Part shown: one piece after another, positions 1-6,098 of the stretch
How the letters are laid out: every line of letters starts with the position of its first letter
Numbering within the stretch: the stretch's first letter is position 1
Assembly: GCA_016649455.1 (NCBI GenBank)
Contig: JAENXO010000169.1
Span: forward strand, 1 to 6,098
Source of the DNA: Gemmatimonadota bacterium
GTDB lineage: Bacteria > Gemmatimonadota > Gemmatimonadetes > Palauibacterales > Palauibacteraceae
Direction of reading: 5' to 3'
DNA: 6,098 nt
Position numbers and translations under genes: made by a program
Notes under the pieces: model-generated
What the model was told of the DNA's origin: nothing
The model's input: the letters and a program-made list of their open reading frames with translations, nothing else
The model's database searches: none

Positions 1-53
1 CGGCGCAGAAGAACGGACGAAGATCGACAAACTGGACACGGAGCGGAAGGGCG
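1..53. other. Flanking sequence downstream of the protease gene, nothing recognised
   Basis: These 53 bases follow the stop of the minus-strand protease gene at the left edge. I see no clear hairpin followed by a T-tract on the minus strand, and no coding signal that can be judged at this length. Confidence 0.5.
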
Positions 54-3000
54 TCAGGGCCCGTCCGCATGCGGGTCAACCCACGGCTCCGGTTGCTCCA
101 CCGGTACCGGTGGAGCCCGACGGAGTTCCTCGAGCAGAACCTCGATCGCTTTCTCGAGGCTCGGATCCCTCCCCTGCGCCACGAGATCGGGTCGATCCAC
201 GACCTCGATGTCGGGTGCCACACCCTCGTTCTCGACCTCCCACTGGCCGTCCACGAAGAAGCGGAAGGTCGGCGTGAGCATCGCCCCTCCGTCGGCCAGG
301 CTCGGTGTGCCGGAAAGCCCTATTAGTCCGCCCCACGTGCGCGTACCGATCAGGGTTCCGAGTCCCTGCTGGCGGAAGTAGAACGGCAGTGCGTCGCCGC
401 CCGAGGCCGCGAGCCCGTTGATCAGCATCGCCTTGGGCCCGGTGTGGGCGAATCCGGGCGATCGCATCGGGGTGATCCCGCGCCGCGCCCAGTAGCTCAG
501 CACCGGGCGGCTCAACAGCTCGATCATCTCGACCGGAATGAACCCGCCCCCGTTATACCGCTCATCCAGGATCAGCGCGTCGAAGTCACTCTGGGGGTAG
601 AAGTTACGGAATAGTTCGCGGTTACCCTCTTCGGCTGTATTCGGCATGTGGGCATACCCGATCCGCCCTCCCGACGCCTCTGAGACCCTGCGACGCCGGT
701 CCTCCACCCAGTCGAGGTACCTCAGGTTGGTCTCGCTGGCGGTCGGGCGAACCAGAACGTCCCGGGCACCCTTCCCGCCCGCGTCGGACCCGACAGTCAG
801 GGTGACCGGCTGACCGGCCTTTCCCTGCAGCGGGCGATACGGGTTGTCGGCGGTCGTGACCTGCTGGCCGTCGATCGCCAGCAGGAGATCGCCTTGGTGC
901 ACGTCCACGCCCGGCTCGGTGAGTGGCGACCTGAATCCGTCGTGCCAGTTCTCGCCCCGGAAGATCTTCGCGATCCGGTAGCGGCCCGACGGGTCAGCCT
1001 CGAGCTCGGCACCGAGGAGCCCGTTGTCCTGCCGCTCGACGGCGGGCTCGTCGCCCGACTGCACGTACACGTGCCCGGCGTTCAACTCGCCGCCCAGTTC
1101 GCCGAGGATGTAGTCCAGGTCCCGCCGGTGCGCCACGTACGGCACCAGCGCGCCATACCGCTCGCGCATCAGCTCCCAGTCCACTCCGTGCATGTTCGGG
1201 TCGTAGAACCAATCCCTCGTGATCCGCCAGGCGTCCGTGTACATCTGCTCCCACTCGGCACGCGGATCGATCGTGACCTGCATGCCGGACAGGTCGAGCG
1301 ATCCATCGCCCACCTTCTGATCGGCGGCAAGTTCTGAGATCGCCCACTTCCCGCCTGACGAGTACAGGACCTTCTCGCCGTCCGCCGAGATCCGGATGCT
1401 CCCGATCCCCTCGAGGATCGATTCCTCTTTGCGGTCCTCGAGCAGGTAGCGCTTCAGTGTGGGAGGTGTGCCTCCCCCGGTCGGAGCGAAGGTGTAGACC
1501 GGGCCCTTCGCGGTTCCCGCGAGGTTTCCGTAGCGCCCGGACGGACCGGGGATCGCCACCACACGTGTCTCGAAACCCTCGACGTCGATCCGGACTTCGA
1601 CTGACTCGTCGTCCTCCCCGTTCTTCTTCCCTTCATCTTCTTCGTCCTCCCCGCCGTCTGGCTCCTCCTCATCGCTGCGCGGCTGGAACGGTCGCGGCTC
1701 GTCGGCGGCCAGGGTCGCGGCGTACACGCGGGTCGGTCCGGTGTATACGAAGAATGCCTCCCAGCCGCTGAACGTCAGGTTCATGTCCCGATCCGACAGG
1801 AAGTAGAGGTAGCGCCCCTCGGGATCGAACGCCGGGGCGTAGCTGGAGACCATCGGGTCGGTGAGCGGCACGGGATCTCCGCTGCCCAGTAACCACACCC
1901 AGATCTGGTCCAGCCTCGTGTCGGCGGTCTTCCGGTAGGCGATCCACTTCGAGTCCGGGGACCACGCGAAGTCCGTGATGTCGTTGGTCCCGCTGCGGTC
2001 CACATCGGTGATCCGGCCGCTCTCGACCTCCACGACCTGGAGCCGCTGACGCTTGTCACCGAACGCCAGTCGCTTCGAGTCAGGGGACCAGACCGGTGTG
2101 AATCGCCAGATCTCGCCGTCTGTCGTGACGCGACGCTCCTCGCCGGACCCGTCCTGCGGCCTGACGTAGATCTCGTACTCGCCGGTCCGGTCACTCAGGT
2201 AGGCGATCCACCGGCCGTCGGGCGACCAGCTCGGATCCATTTCCCGTACGCCCTGCGAGCGCGTGACATTGCGGACCTGGCCGTGTTCAGCCGGTACGGT
2301 GAACAGATCGCCCCGTGCCTCGAACAGGGCGCGGGCGCCCGACGGGGAGATGGCTGCGGTCTGGATGTCGTCCGACACGTCCTTCAGCACCGGCTGGGTA
2401 AATGGCAGGTCGCCAGCGACCCGGATCGGGACCCGCGCCGTCTGCTGTGACGCCGGATCGAACCGCCAGATCCAGCCGCCGTTCTCGTACACCACGCCGC
2501 CGGGGCCACCACTCGGCCACAGCACGTCGTAGTCCTCGTGGTTCGTGACCTGCCTGGCATCTCCACCGCTTGGATCCACGGAGTACAGGTTCAGCTTCCA
2601 GTCGCGATCCGACGTGAAGTAGACCGTCTCGTCCACCCACACGGGCTGGTTGTCGGTCGCCGGAGCGTCAGTCAGCTGCCGCGCCGTGTTCGCCTCCAGG
2701 TCGTAGACCCAGACGTCCTGCGCCCGGCCGCCCCGGTAGCGCTTCCAGGTCCGGAATTCGCGATCTTTGGGGGTGAACACGACCTGCGTCCCATCCGGCG
2801 ACAGGTCGGCGCCGCCGCTTTCCGGGATCGCCAGCGGCGTCTCGAGTCCGCCCGACACCGGGACCTGGTACGGCCGCCCCATCCGGGCGCCCCACGGCAA
2901 GCGATTCGCCCGGAATACCACGTGCGAGCCGTCCGGCGTCCAGCCGTAGATCCGGTAGTCGGTGCCCCCGCGCGGCGGCATCGGCCCCACGTCGTTGTAG

Positions 3001-3347
3001 AACGTGAGCTGCTTCGGAGTCCCTCCCTCGCTGGGCATCACGTAGACCTGGCGTGTCCCGTCGTACTCACCCGAAAACGCGATCCACCGTCCGTCCGCGG
3101 AAAACTTCGGATACAACTCCATGCCCGCGTGCGTGGTGAGCTGCCGTGCCTGCCCGCCGCTGCTCGCGACACTCCAGATATCGCCGGCGTACACGAACAC
3201 GATCCGGTCCCGATGGATGTCCGGGTACCGGAGCAGTCGAGTCAGACCCGGATCGTCCTCGGCTGACTGTGCCCGCAGGTCGGGCACGGTCAGCAGGATG
3301 ATGACGCTGACGAGCAGGAGAGCTGCATTCGCGAAGGGCCTTCGCAT
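54..3347 (-). CDS. Exported tricorn-type serine protease (S41 family, two beta-propellers plus PDZ)
   Basis: Predicted secreted or periplasmic peptidase of 1097 residues, close to the usual tricorn length of about 1050-1100. The start at 3347 is preferred over an in-frame start 25 codons upstream (3422). It has GGAGG four bases before the ATG, and it opens directly into a signal peptide: MRR, a hydrophobic run at about residues 9-20, then a likely cut near LRA-Q at 26-27. Domains in order: first TolB/PD40-like propeller about 35-325; second propeller about 330-660, with WSPD blades near 374, 420 and 462; tricorn C1 helical domain about 700-762; PDZ about 775-868; S41 catalytic core about 893-1050. 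Likely catalytic residues are His759 (AGHVYV), Ser982 (AASGGD) and Glu1039 (VENEGVAPD), with the oxyanion glycines in YNGGG at 931-935. A highly acidic low-complexity stretch at about 558-581 interrupts the second propeller. The family trims peptides, in archaea downstream of the proteasome; here the signal peptide implies a role outside the cytoplasm. The reading frame is intact. Family assignment is strong, substrate unknown. Confidence 0.93.
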   Translation of the reverse strand: MRRPFANAALLLVSVIILLTVPDLRAQSAEDDPGLTRLLRYPDIHRDRIVFVYAGDIWSVASSGGQARQLTTHAGMELYPKFSADGRWIAFSGEYDGTRQVYVMPSEGGTPKQLTFYNDVGPMPPRGGTDYRIYGWTPDGSHVVFRANRLPWGARMGRPYQVPVSGGLETPLAIPESGGADLSPDGTQVVFTPKDREFRTWKRYRGGRAQDVWVYDLEANTARQLTDAPATDNQPVWVDETVYFTSDRDWKLNLYSVDPSGGDARQVTNHEDYDVLWPSGGPGGVVYENGGWIWRFDPASQQTARVPIRVAGDLPFTQPVLKDVSDDIQTAAISPSGARALFEARGDLFTVPAEHGQVRNVTRSQGVREMDPSWSPDGRWIAYLSDRTGEYEIYVRPQDGSGEERRVTTDGEIWRFTPVWSPDSKRLAFGDKRQRLQVVEVESGRITDVDRSGTNDITDFAWSPDSKWIAYRKTADTRLDQIWVWLLGSGDPVPLTDPMVSSYAPAFDPEGRYLYFLSDRDMNLTFSGWEAFFVYTGPTRVYAATLAADEPRPFQPRSDEEEPDGGEDEEDEGKKNGEDDESVEVRIDVEGFETRVVAIPGPSGRYGNLAGTAKGPVYTFAPTGGGTPPTLKRYLLEDRKEESILEGIGSIRISADGEKVLYSSGGKWAISELAADQKVGDGSLDLSGMQVTIDPRAEWEQMYTDAWRITRDWFYDPNMHGVDWELMRERYGALVPYVAHRRDLDYILGELGGELNAGHVYVQSGDEPAVERQDNGLLGAELEADPSGRYRIAKIFRGENWHDGFRSPLTEPGVDVHQGDLLLAIDGQQVTTADNPYRPLQGKAGQPVTLTVGSDAGGKGARDVLVRPTASETNLRYLDWVEDRRRRVSEASGGRIGYAHMPNTAEEGNRELFRNFYPQSDFDALILDERYNGGGFIPVEMIELLSRPVLSYWARRGITPMRSPGFAHTGPKAMLINGLAASGGDALPFYFRQQGLGTLIGTRTWGGLIGLSGTPSLADGGAMLTPTFRFFVDGQWEVENEGVAPDIEVVDRPDLVAQGRDPSLEKAIEVLLEELRRAPPVPVEQPEPWVDPHADGP

Positions 3348-3351
3348 GGTG

Positions 3352-3356
3352 CCTCC
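3352..3356 (-). promoter_or_regulatory. Shine-Dalgarno site of the tricorn-type protease gene
   Basis: On the minus strand this reads GGAGG, followed by CACC and then ATG at 3347. The four-base spacing is slightly short but the match to the anti-Shine-Dalgarno sequence is strong. This site decides the start, because the longer in-frame start at 3422 lacks such a site and would place 25 polar residues before the signal peptide. Confidence 0.75.
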
Positions 3357-3365
3357 GACAGGACG

Positions 3366-3395
3366 TGTACAGTGGGTGTCACGGGACGCGGACAA
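3366..3395 (-). promoter_or_regulatory. Weak candidate sigma-70-like promoter for the protease gene
   Basis: Reading the minus strand, TTGTCC (3395-3390) matches four of six bases of a -35 box. After 18 bases comes TGTACA (3371-3366), which matches only three of six bases of a -10 box. The position suits a very short leader carrying the ribosome binding site. In GC-rich genomes such matches arise often by chance, so this is only a candidate. Confidence 0.2.
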
Positions 3396-3468
3396 GATCC
3401 GGACCGGGCGACCGAGCGGCAAGAACGCCGGCTGCAGGTTTGCTGGAACTACCGCCGCGATCGTGAGT

Positions 3469-3482
3469 TCAAGTACTCAAGT
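3469..3482. repeat. Short tandem direct repeat TCAAGT-AC-TCAAGT in the divergent promoter region
   Basis: Two identical hexamers TCAAGT sit at 3469-3474 and 3477-3482, separated by AC, inside an otherwise GC-rich spacer. On the minus strand they read ACTTGA twice. The 8-base period and the placement between divergent genes would suit a small operator, but a repeat this short may be chance. Confidence 0.35.
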
Positions 3483-3530
3483 CGGGCCGTCCCCCCGCCT
3501 CCGTGTTCTGGTTCAGCTGTCATCCCGCCC

Positions 3531-3536
3531 GGGAGG
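3531..3536 (+). promoter_or_regulatory. Shine-Dalgarno site of the DUF4097-like lipoprotein gene
   Basis: GGGAGG lies five bases before the GTG at 3542. It supports that GTG over the in-frame GTG at 3503, which has only a C-rich stretch upstream and would add 13 residues ahead of the signal sequence. Confidence 0.7.
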
Positions 3537-3541
3537 TCGCC

Positions 3542-4360
3542 GTGAAGATCGCGTCCGCCACTTCTGTCCGTCCACTTCGGTACTTCGCTCTGCTTCTCGT
3601 CGTGCCGGCACTGATGCTATGCATTGGATGCGGCGACGATGGTCCGACCGGACCGCAGTCAGCGTCGTTCGACTGGTCAGGAACGGTAGAGTCAGGCGAC
3701 CGTCTGGAGATCCGCGGGGTGAACGGGTCGATCGTGGCCTCCACGGTTGCCGGTCGAACCGCTAACGTTACCGCGCAGCTGCGTGGAAACGGCGACGACG
3801 TGTCGACCGTGGAGGTCGAGGTCGTGGAGCACGCTGGTGGAGTGATCATCTGTGCAATCTACCCGGACGTCGCGGGAGAGCCGCCGAACAGCTGTGATCC
3901 AGCTGAAGCGCACATCAGCGGTTCGTCCCGGGTGAGCGTCGACTTCGTGGTCGAGGTCCCGTCCGACGTCCTTCATGTCGCGGTGACAGTGAACGGAGAC
4001 CTGGCGGCGATGGGACTCGAACGGCCGGCCACCCTGGTGGCGGTCAACGGATCGATCGATGCGAGCACGACTTCTCTGCTCACGGCAGTGACGGTGAACG
4101 GATCGGTTGATGCGACGCTCGACGGGCTGGAACTCCCGGGCCCGTGGAGTCTCACGACCGTAAACGGTTCCATCGCCGCCAGGCTGCCGGGTACGATCGA
4201 CGCCAGCGTGACCGGTGCAATCGTAAACGGCACTATGTCTTCGGACTTTCCGCTGACCGAGACGGCCCCGGGCGAATGGAGCGGCACGATCGGGACCGGT
4301 GGTCCCCCGATCACCCTCACCACGGTAAACGGGAACCTGTCCCTCGTGCGGACCCAATAG
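3542..4360 (+). CDS. Probable lipoprotein with DUF4097-like (putative adhesin) V-N-G repeats
   Basis: Encodes 272 residues from a GTG start chosen for its strong ribosome binding site. Residues 1-30 form a signal sequence: basic K2/R10/R13, then a hydrophobic run from about 15 to 28. It ends in C-I-G-C, so Cys30 is the likely lipidated residue. The -3 position is Cys rather than the usual Leu, making the lipobox slightly atypical. After a short linker the mature part is rich in beta-strand, with seven V-N-G motifs at residues 60, 150, 168, 185, 207, 228 and 262, mostly as [V/T]-V-N-G-[S/D/N]-[I/L/V]. This ladder is the hallmark of the DUF4097/DUF4098 fold, thought to stack as a beta-solenoid. 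Residues about 75-145 carry fewer repeats and hold Cys104 and Cys118, which could form a disulfide. The biochemical role of the family is not established, and 'adhesin' is only a database label. It is divergent from the protease gene and codirectional with the next lipoprotein gene. Confidence 0.85.
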   Translation: MKIASATSVRPLRYFALLLVVPALMLCIGCGDDGPTGPQSASFDWSGTVESGDRLEIRGVNGSIVASTVAGRTANVTAQLRGNGDDVSTVEVEVVEHAGGVIICAIYPDVAGEPPNSCDPAEAHISGSSRVSVDFVVEVPSDVLHVAVTVNGDLAAMGLERPATLVAVNGSIDASTTSLLTAVTVNGSVDATLDGLELPGPWSLTTVNGSIAARLPGTIDASVTGAIVNGTMSSDFPLTETAPGEWSGTIGTGGPPITLTTVNGNLSLVRTQ

Positions 4361-4391
4361 TCCGCGATTCGGTTCTGGCGCATTCTCGGGC

Positions 4392-4423
4392 GCTGACGTA
4401 GCCTCGTCAGCCGGACGTCGTCC
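4392..4423 (+). terminator. Tandem hairpins between the two lipoprotein genes, possible terminator or attenuating structure
   Basis: Thirty-one bases after the stop at 4360, a perfect 7-bp stem GCTGACG / CGTCAGC (4392-4398 and 4405-4411) encloses the loop TAGCCT. Starting one base later, GGACG-T-CGTCC (4413-4423) is a second, tighter inverted repeat. No T-tract follows, so this is not a classic intrinsic terminator. U-poor hairpin terminators or RNA-stabilising structures are plausible in a GC-rich genome. Confidence 0.4.
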
Positions 4424-4465
4424 AGTGCGGAATGGCGAGAGCCAATCGACAGGAGAGCAGCGAGC

Positions 4466-4936
4466 GTGACGATCAGAAAGGCGGCTTCGGCAGCGAAGGA
4501 CGGTCGCGTGGTTCACCGGCCGCTCGTGGCCGGGCTGCTAGTGCTGGTGGCTGCGGTCGGGTCCGCCTGTGCGCCTGCGGAGCCCGACATGGAAGAGATG
4601 CTGGTCGGAACCTGGGAATGGACCGGGACCACGGGCGGCGTGGCCGACGACGTGATCGAGCCCTCCCCGGGCGATCCGGTGGCGACTCTCGAGTTCACGA
4701 ACAGCGGCACAGTCATCCGCCGCAGGGAAGGCATGGAGCCCCGGACCGAGACCTGGCGACTCGCTTCAGACACCTCCGTCTACGACGGCGAGGAGCACCC
4801 GGCCCTCTTCTTCAGCGACGACCCGGTCGGCCGGATCCTCGAGATCGGAGATGAAGGCCGCACGCTCGCGCTGTCGGATAATGCCGAAGACGGATACTCG
4901 TCTACGTTCCGTCGCAGCGAGCCGATCGACCGGTAA
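4466..4936 (+). CDS. Small lipocalin-like lipoprotein
   Basis: Encodes 156 residues from the GTG at 4466. A hydrophobic stretch at about residues 20-33 leads to V-G-S-A-C, so Cys35 is the probable lipidated residue. The tail A-P-A-E-P-D makes inner-membrane retention by Asp at +2 unlikely. The mature part has the L-V-G-T-W motif at 46-50, a strand ending in F-T-N-S-G-T-V (77-83), then alternating beta-strands to the end. That pattern resembles the lipocalin-like small lipoproteins of Bacteroidota and Gemmatimonadota, whose ligand is usually unknown. Start choice is uncertain: AGGAG (4451-4455) lies ten bases before 4466, whereas AAGGA (4496-4500) lies seven bases before an in-frame GTG at 4508. 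The 4508 start would give a 142-residue protein with a shorter, more typical signal sequence. It lies 105 bp after the DUF4097-like gene on the same strand and converges on the TPR gene. The call as a lipoprotein is firm; the fold is inferred from short motifs. Confidence 0.78.
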   Translation: MTIRKAASAAKDGRVVHRPLVAGLLVLVAAVGSACAPAEPDMEEMLVGTWEWTGTTGGVADDVIEPSPGDPVATLEFTNSGTVIRRREGMEPRTETWRLASDTSVYDGEEHPALFFSDDPVGRILEIGDEGRTLALSDNAEDGYSSTFRRSEPIDR

Positions 4937-4963
4937 GCTCAGAAGTAGCGTCCTGCGGGCCGG

Positions 4964-6098
4964 TCATTCGGCTCCGGAATTTCCACCTCCGAGACTCGAT
5001 CGATAGGCGTAGTTCCCGTTCGGATACCCGAGACTTTGCAGGATCTCCCGGAATCGCTGGTTCTCCCGCAATCCGTCGTACTCCGAGAACACGGCAGCGA
5101 ATCCCTGCCACGGATTGCGGGCGGCAACGCCGTCCTCGACCACGCGGACTGCATCCGCCTCCGAGCCCGCCCAGTCGTACAATGCGGCGACGTAGTACAG
5201 GCCGCTGCCGGTCTCCTGCTCCAGCCTCCGGACGGCGTCGATCGCCCCCGGAGAAGCGGTCGCGCCCGGGTACGCTCGTGCCACTTCGCGCAGGGAGGCG
5301 GGATCTGAGAATCCCTCCAGTCGTCCCAGCGACTCGAGGTGCTCGGCCACATCAGCCGCACGGCCAACCCTCAGGAGAAGACCAGCCCGGAGAAAGTGCG
5401 CCATGGCTACGTCGGGGTAGAGGGCCAGCGTGCGATCCAGCTGGGCCATCGCATCTTCTGACCTGTCGAGCGCGTCCAGGGAAATCGCCATCAACATGTT
5501 CGGGATCAGCCCCACGGGGTCGAGCGCCAGGGCGCGTTCGCACGAGGACAGGGCATCGGCCTCATGCCCGCTGACCAGGAGGCTCTCGCAGTGCCACGCG
5601 TAGGCCTGGGCGTAATTCGGATTCAGCTCGATCGCCCTCGCAAGCAGACGCTCACCCGCCTCGAACTCGAATTCGTACTCGGTCGCCACAATGCCCCGCG
5701 CCGCGTTGGCCTCGGCAAGCTCAGGCGCCAGCGAGAGCGCCTGATCCGCCGCCTGGACGGCTTCGGGATAGGCCTCACGCCCGGTCACCGTCCGGTCGAA
5801 GAACGGAAGCACGCCCCACGCATCCGCGAGCCCGGCCCAAGCGAGCGCGAAGCTTGAGTCCCTCGCGATCGCCTGCTCGTAGTAGCCGATCGCCTCGCGG
5901 ACGGCATCGACGTCCCGGGTGGCCCAGCGATGCCGGCCAAGCAAGTACAGGTCGTAGGCCTCGAGGTCCTCCGTGCGCCGGTCGGAGAACGAAGTCATCG
6001 CGTTCGGCTTCAGCTCGCGCGTCAAGGCCTGTGCGACGTCCGACGTGATCTCGTCCTGGATTGCGAACACGTTGGCCGCGGTCAACTCGCGCTCCCAG
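4964..6098 (-). CDS. TPR-repeat protein, C-terminal part (5' end beyond window)
   Basis: Only the last 377 residues are visible; the frame stays open to the right edge. The apparent TTG start at 6085 is really an internal Leu in W-E-R-E-L. That segment runs into N-V-F-A-I-Q-D-E-I (residues 9-17 of the visible part), a signature found in bacterial proteins that join a TolB-N/FlgO-like domain to TPRs. These are often preceded by a Ser/Thr kinase, an adenylate cyclase or a winged-helix DNA-binding domain. TPR-like helical pairs follow at about 64-97, 108-160, 163-196 and 197-230, with degenerate ones to about 325. They show the usual A-Y-Y-E-Q-A-I and A-L-x-L-D/A-P patterns. The C-terminal L-R-E-N-Q-R-F-R-E-I-L motif (343-353) is also typical of the group. 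The tail is Gly/Ser-rich. The protein probably acts as a signalling or scaffold protein; its effector domain, if any, is outside the window. The stop lies 27 bp from the converging lipoprotein stop. Confidence 0.88.
   Translation of the reverse strand, partial: WERELTAANVFAIQDEITSDVAQALTRELKPNAMTSFSDRRTEDLEAYDLYLLGRHRWATRDVDAVREAIGYYEQAIARDSSFALAWAGLADAWGVLPFFDRTVTGREAYPEAVQAADQALSLAPELAEANAARGIVATEYEFEFEAGERLLARAIELNPNYAQAYAWHCESLLVSGHEADALSSCERALALDPVGLIPNMLMAISLDALDRSEDAMAQLDRTLALYPDVAMAHFLRAGLLLRVGRAADVAEHLESLGRLEGFSDPASLREVARAYPGATASPGAIDAVRRLEQETGSGLYYVAALYDWAGSEADAVRVVEDGVAARNPWQGFAAVFSEYDGLRENQRFREILQSLGYPNGNYAYRSSLGGGNSGAE

Larger units (their letters stand above)
3348..3541. other. 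Divergent intergenic region between protease and DUF4097-like lipoprotein genes
   Basis: These 194 bases separate two genes transcribed away from each other, so promoters for both should lie here. I see ribosome binding sites at both edges and one weak minus-strand promoter candidate. A short AT-richer patch at about 3464-3482 holds a tandem TCAAGT repeat. No convincing plus-strand -35/-10 pair and no RNA gene were recognised. Confidence 0.6.

Noticed and set aside
894..1337. A 147-codon plus-strand open frame within the protease gene
   Set aside because: It overlaps the PDZ and C1 coding region in antisense, is rich in Val/Arg/His/Pro, and has no supporting neighbour context.
2538..3266. 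A 242-codon open frame on the plus strand, opposite the protease gene
   Set aside because: It is antisense to strongly conserved propeller coding sequence, has an Arg/Val/Pro/His-rich composition and no recognisable domain. Long antisense frames are expected in GC-rich coding DNA.
3348..3422. An in-frame upstream start at 3422 for the protease
   Set aside because: It would put 25 mainly polar residues ahead of the signal peptide and ignore the strong GGAGG before the ATG at 3347.
3503..3541. An upstream GTG start at 3503 for the DUF4097-like lipoprotein
   Set aside because: There is no ribosome binding site before it, and it would add 13 residues including a Cys before an otherwise normal signal sequence.
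3692..4516. A 274-codon open frame on the minus strand, opposite the DUF4097-like gene
   Set aside because: Its product is Arg/His-rich with no family resemblance, while the plus strand carries a lipoprotein signal and regular V-N-G repeats.
4928..4965. Inverted repeat GACCGG / CCGGTC spanning the two convergent stop codons, as a bidirectional terminator
   Set aside because: Only six to seven base pairs around a loop of about 26 bases, with no T-tract on either strand. The arms are also the final codons of the two genes, so chance is the simpler explanation.
1..6098. Mobile elements, CRISPR arrays, tRNA or rRNA genes, toxin-antitoxin or defence systems
   Set aside because: I looked for terminal repeats, regularly spaced repeats, cloverleaf-like structures and transposase or nuclease motifs on both strands and saw none that hold up.

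Overview
The window is GC-rich, with codons strongly biased to G or C in the third position. It carries four protein-coding genes, three complete and one cut by the right edge. All look chromosomal. The mix is an exported tricorn-type protease, two small lipoproteins (one DUF4097-like, one lipocalin-like) and a TPR protein with the 'DxFAIQDEI' signature. That combination is typical of Gemmatimonadota and related soil or marine bacteria (Acidobacteriota-like lineages). This placement is inferred from gene content and composition only. There is no rRNA or other marker gene to confirm it.

Layout: positions 1-53 lie beyond the stop of the protease gene and show nothing recognisable. A large minus-strand gene (54-3347) encodes a secreted, two-propeller, PDZ-containing S41 protease of the tricorn family. 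A 194-bp divergent intergenic region (3348-3541) separates it from a plus-strand lipoprotein (3542-4360) with seven V-N-G repeats, resembling the DUF4097 'putative adhesin' family. After a 105-bp gap with two back-to-back hairpins comes a second plus-strand lipoprotein (4466-4936), with a lipocalin-like 'GTW' motif. It converges, with only 27 bp between stop codons, on a minus-strand TPR gene (4964 to beyond 6098). Only the C-terminal 377 residues of that gene are visible.

How they fit together: the first three products all carry export signals, so they should act in the periplasm, in a membrane or outside the cell. The protease probably degrades peptides or damaged proteins after export. The two lipoproteins are codirectional and could be cotranscribed, though the hairpins between them may reduce read-through. 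The TPR protein faces the other way and appears to be an independent unit. No pathway visibly links the four genes.

I found no tRNA, rRNA, CRISPR array, insertion sequence, phage gene or toxin-antitoxin pair. I do not see convincing evidence of a new biological system. The points worth a second look are active-site substitutions and an acidic insertion in the protease, the regular V-N-G ladder of the first lipoprotein, and the hairpin and repeat structures in the intergenic regions.
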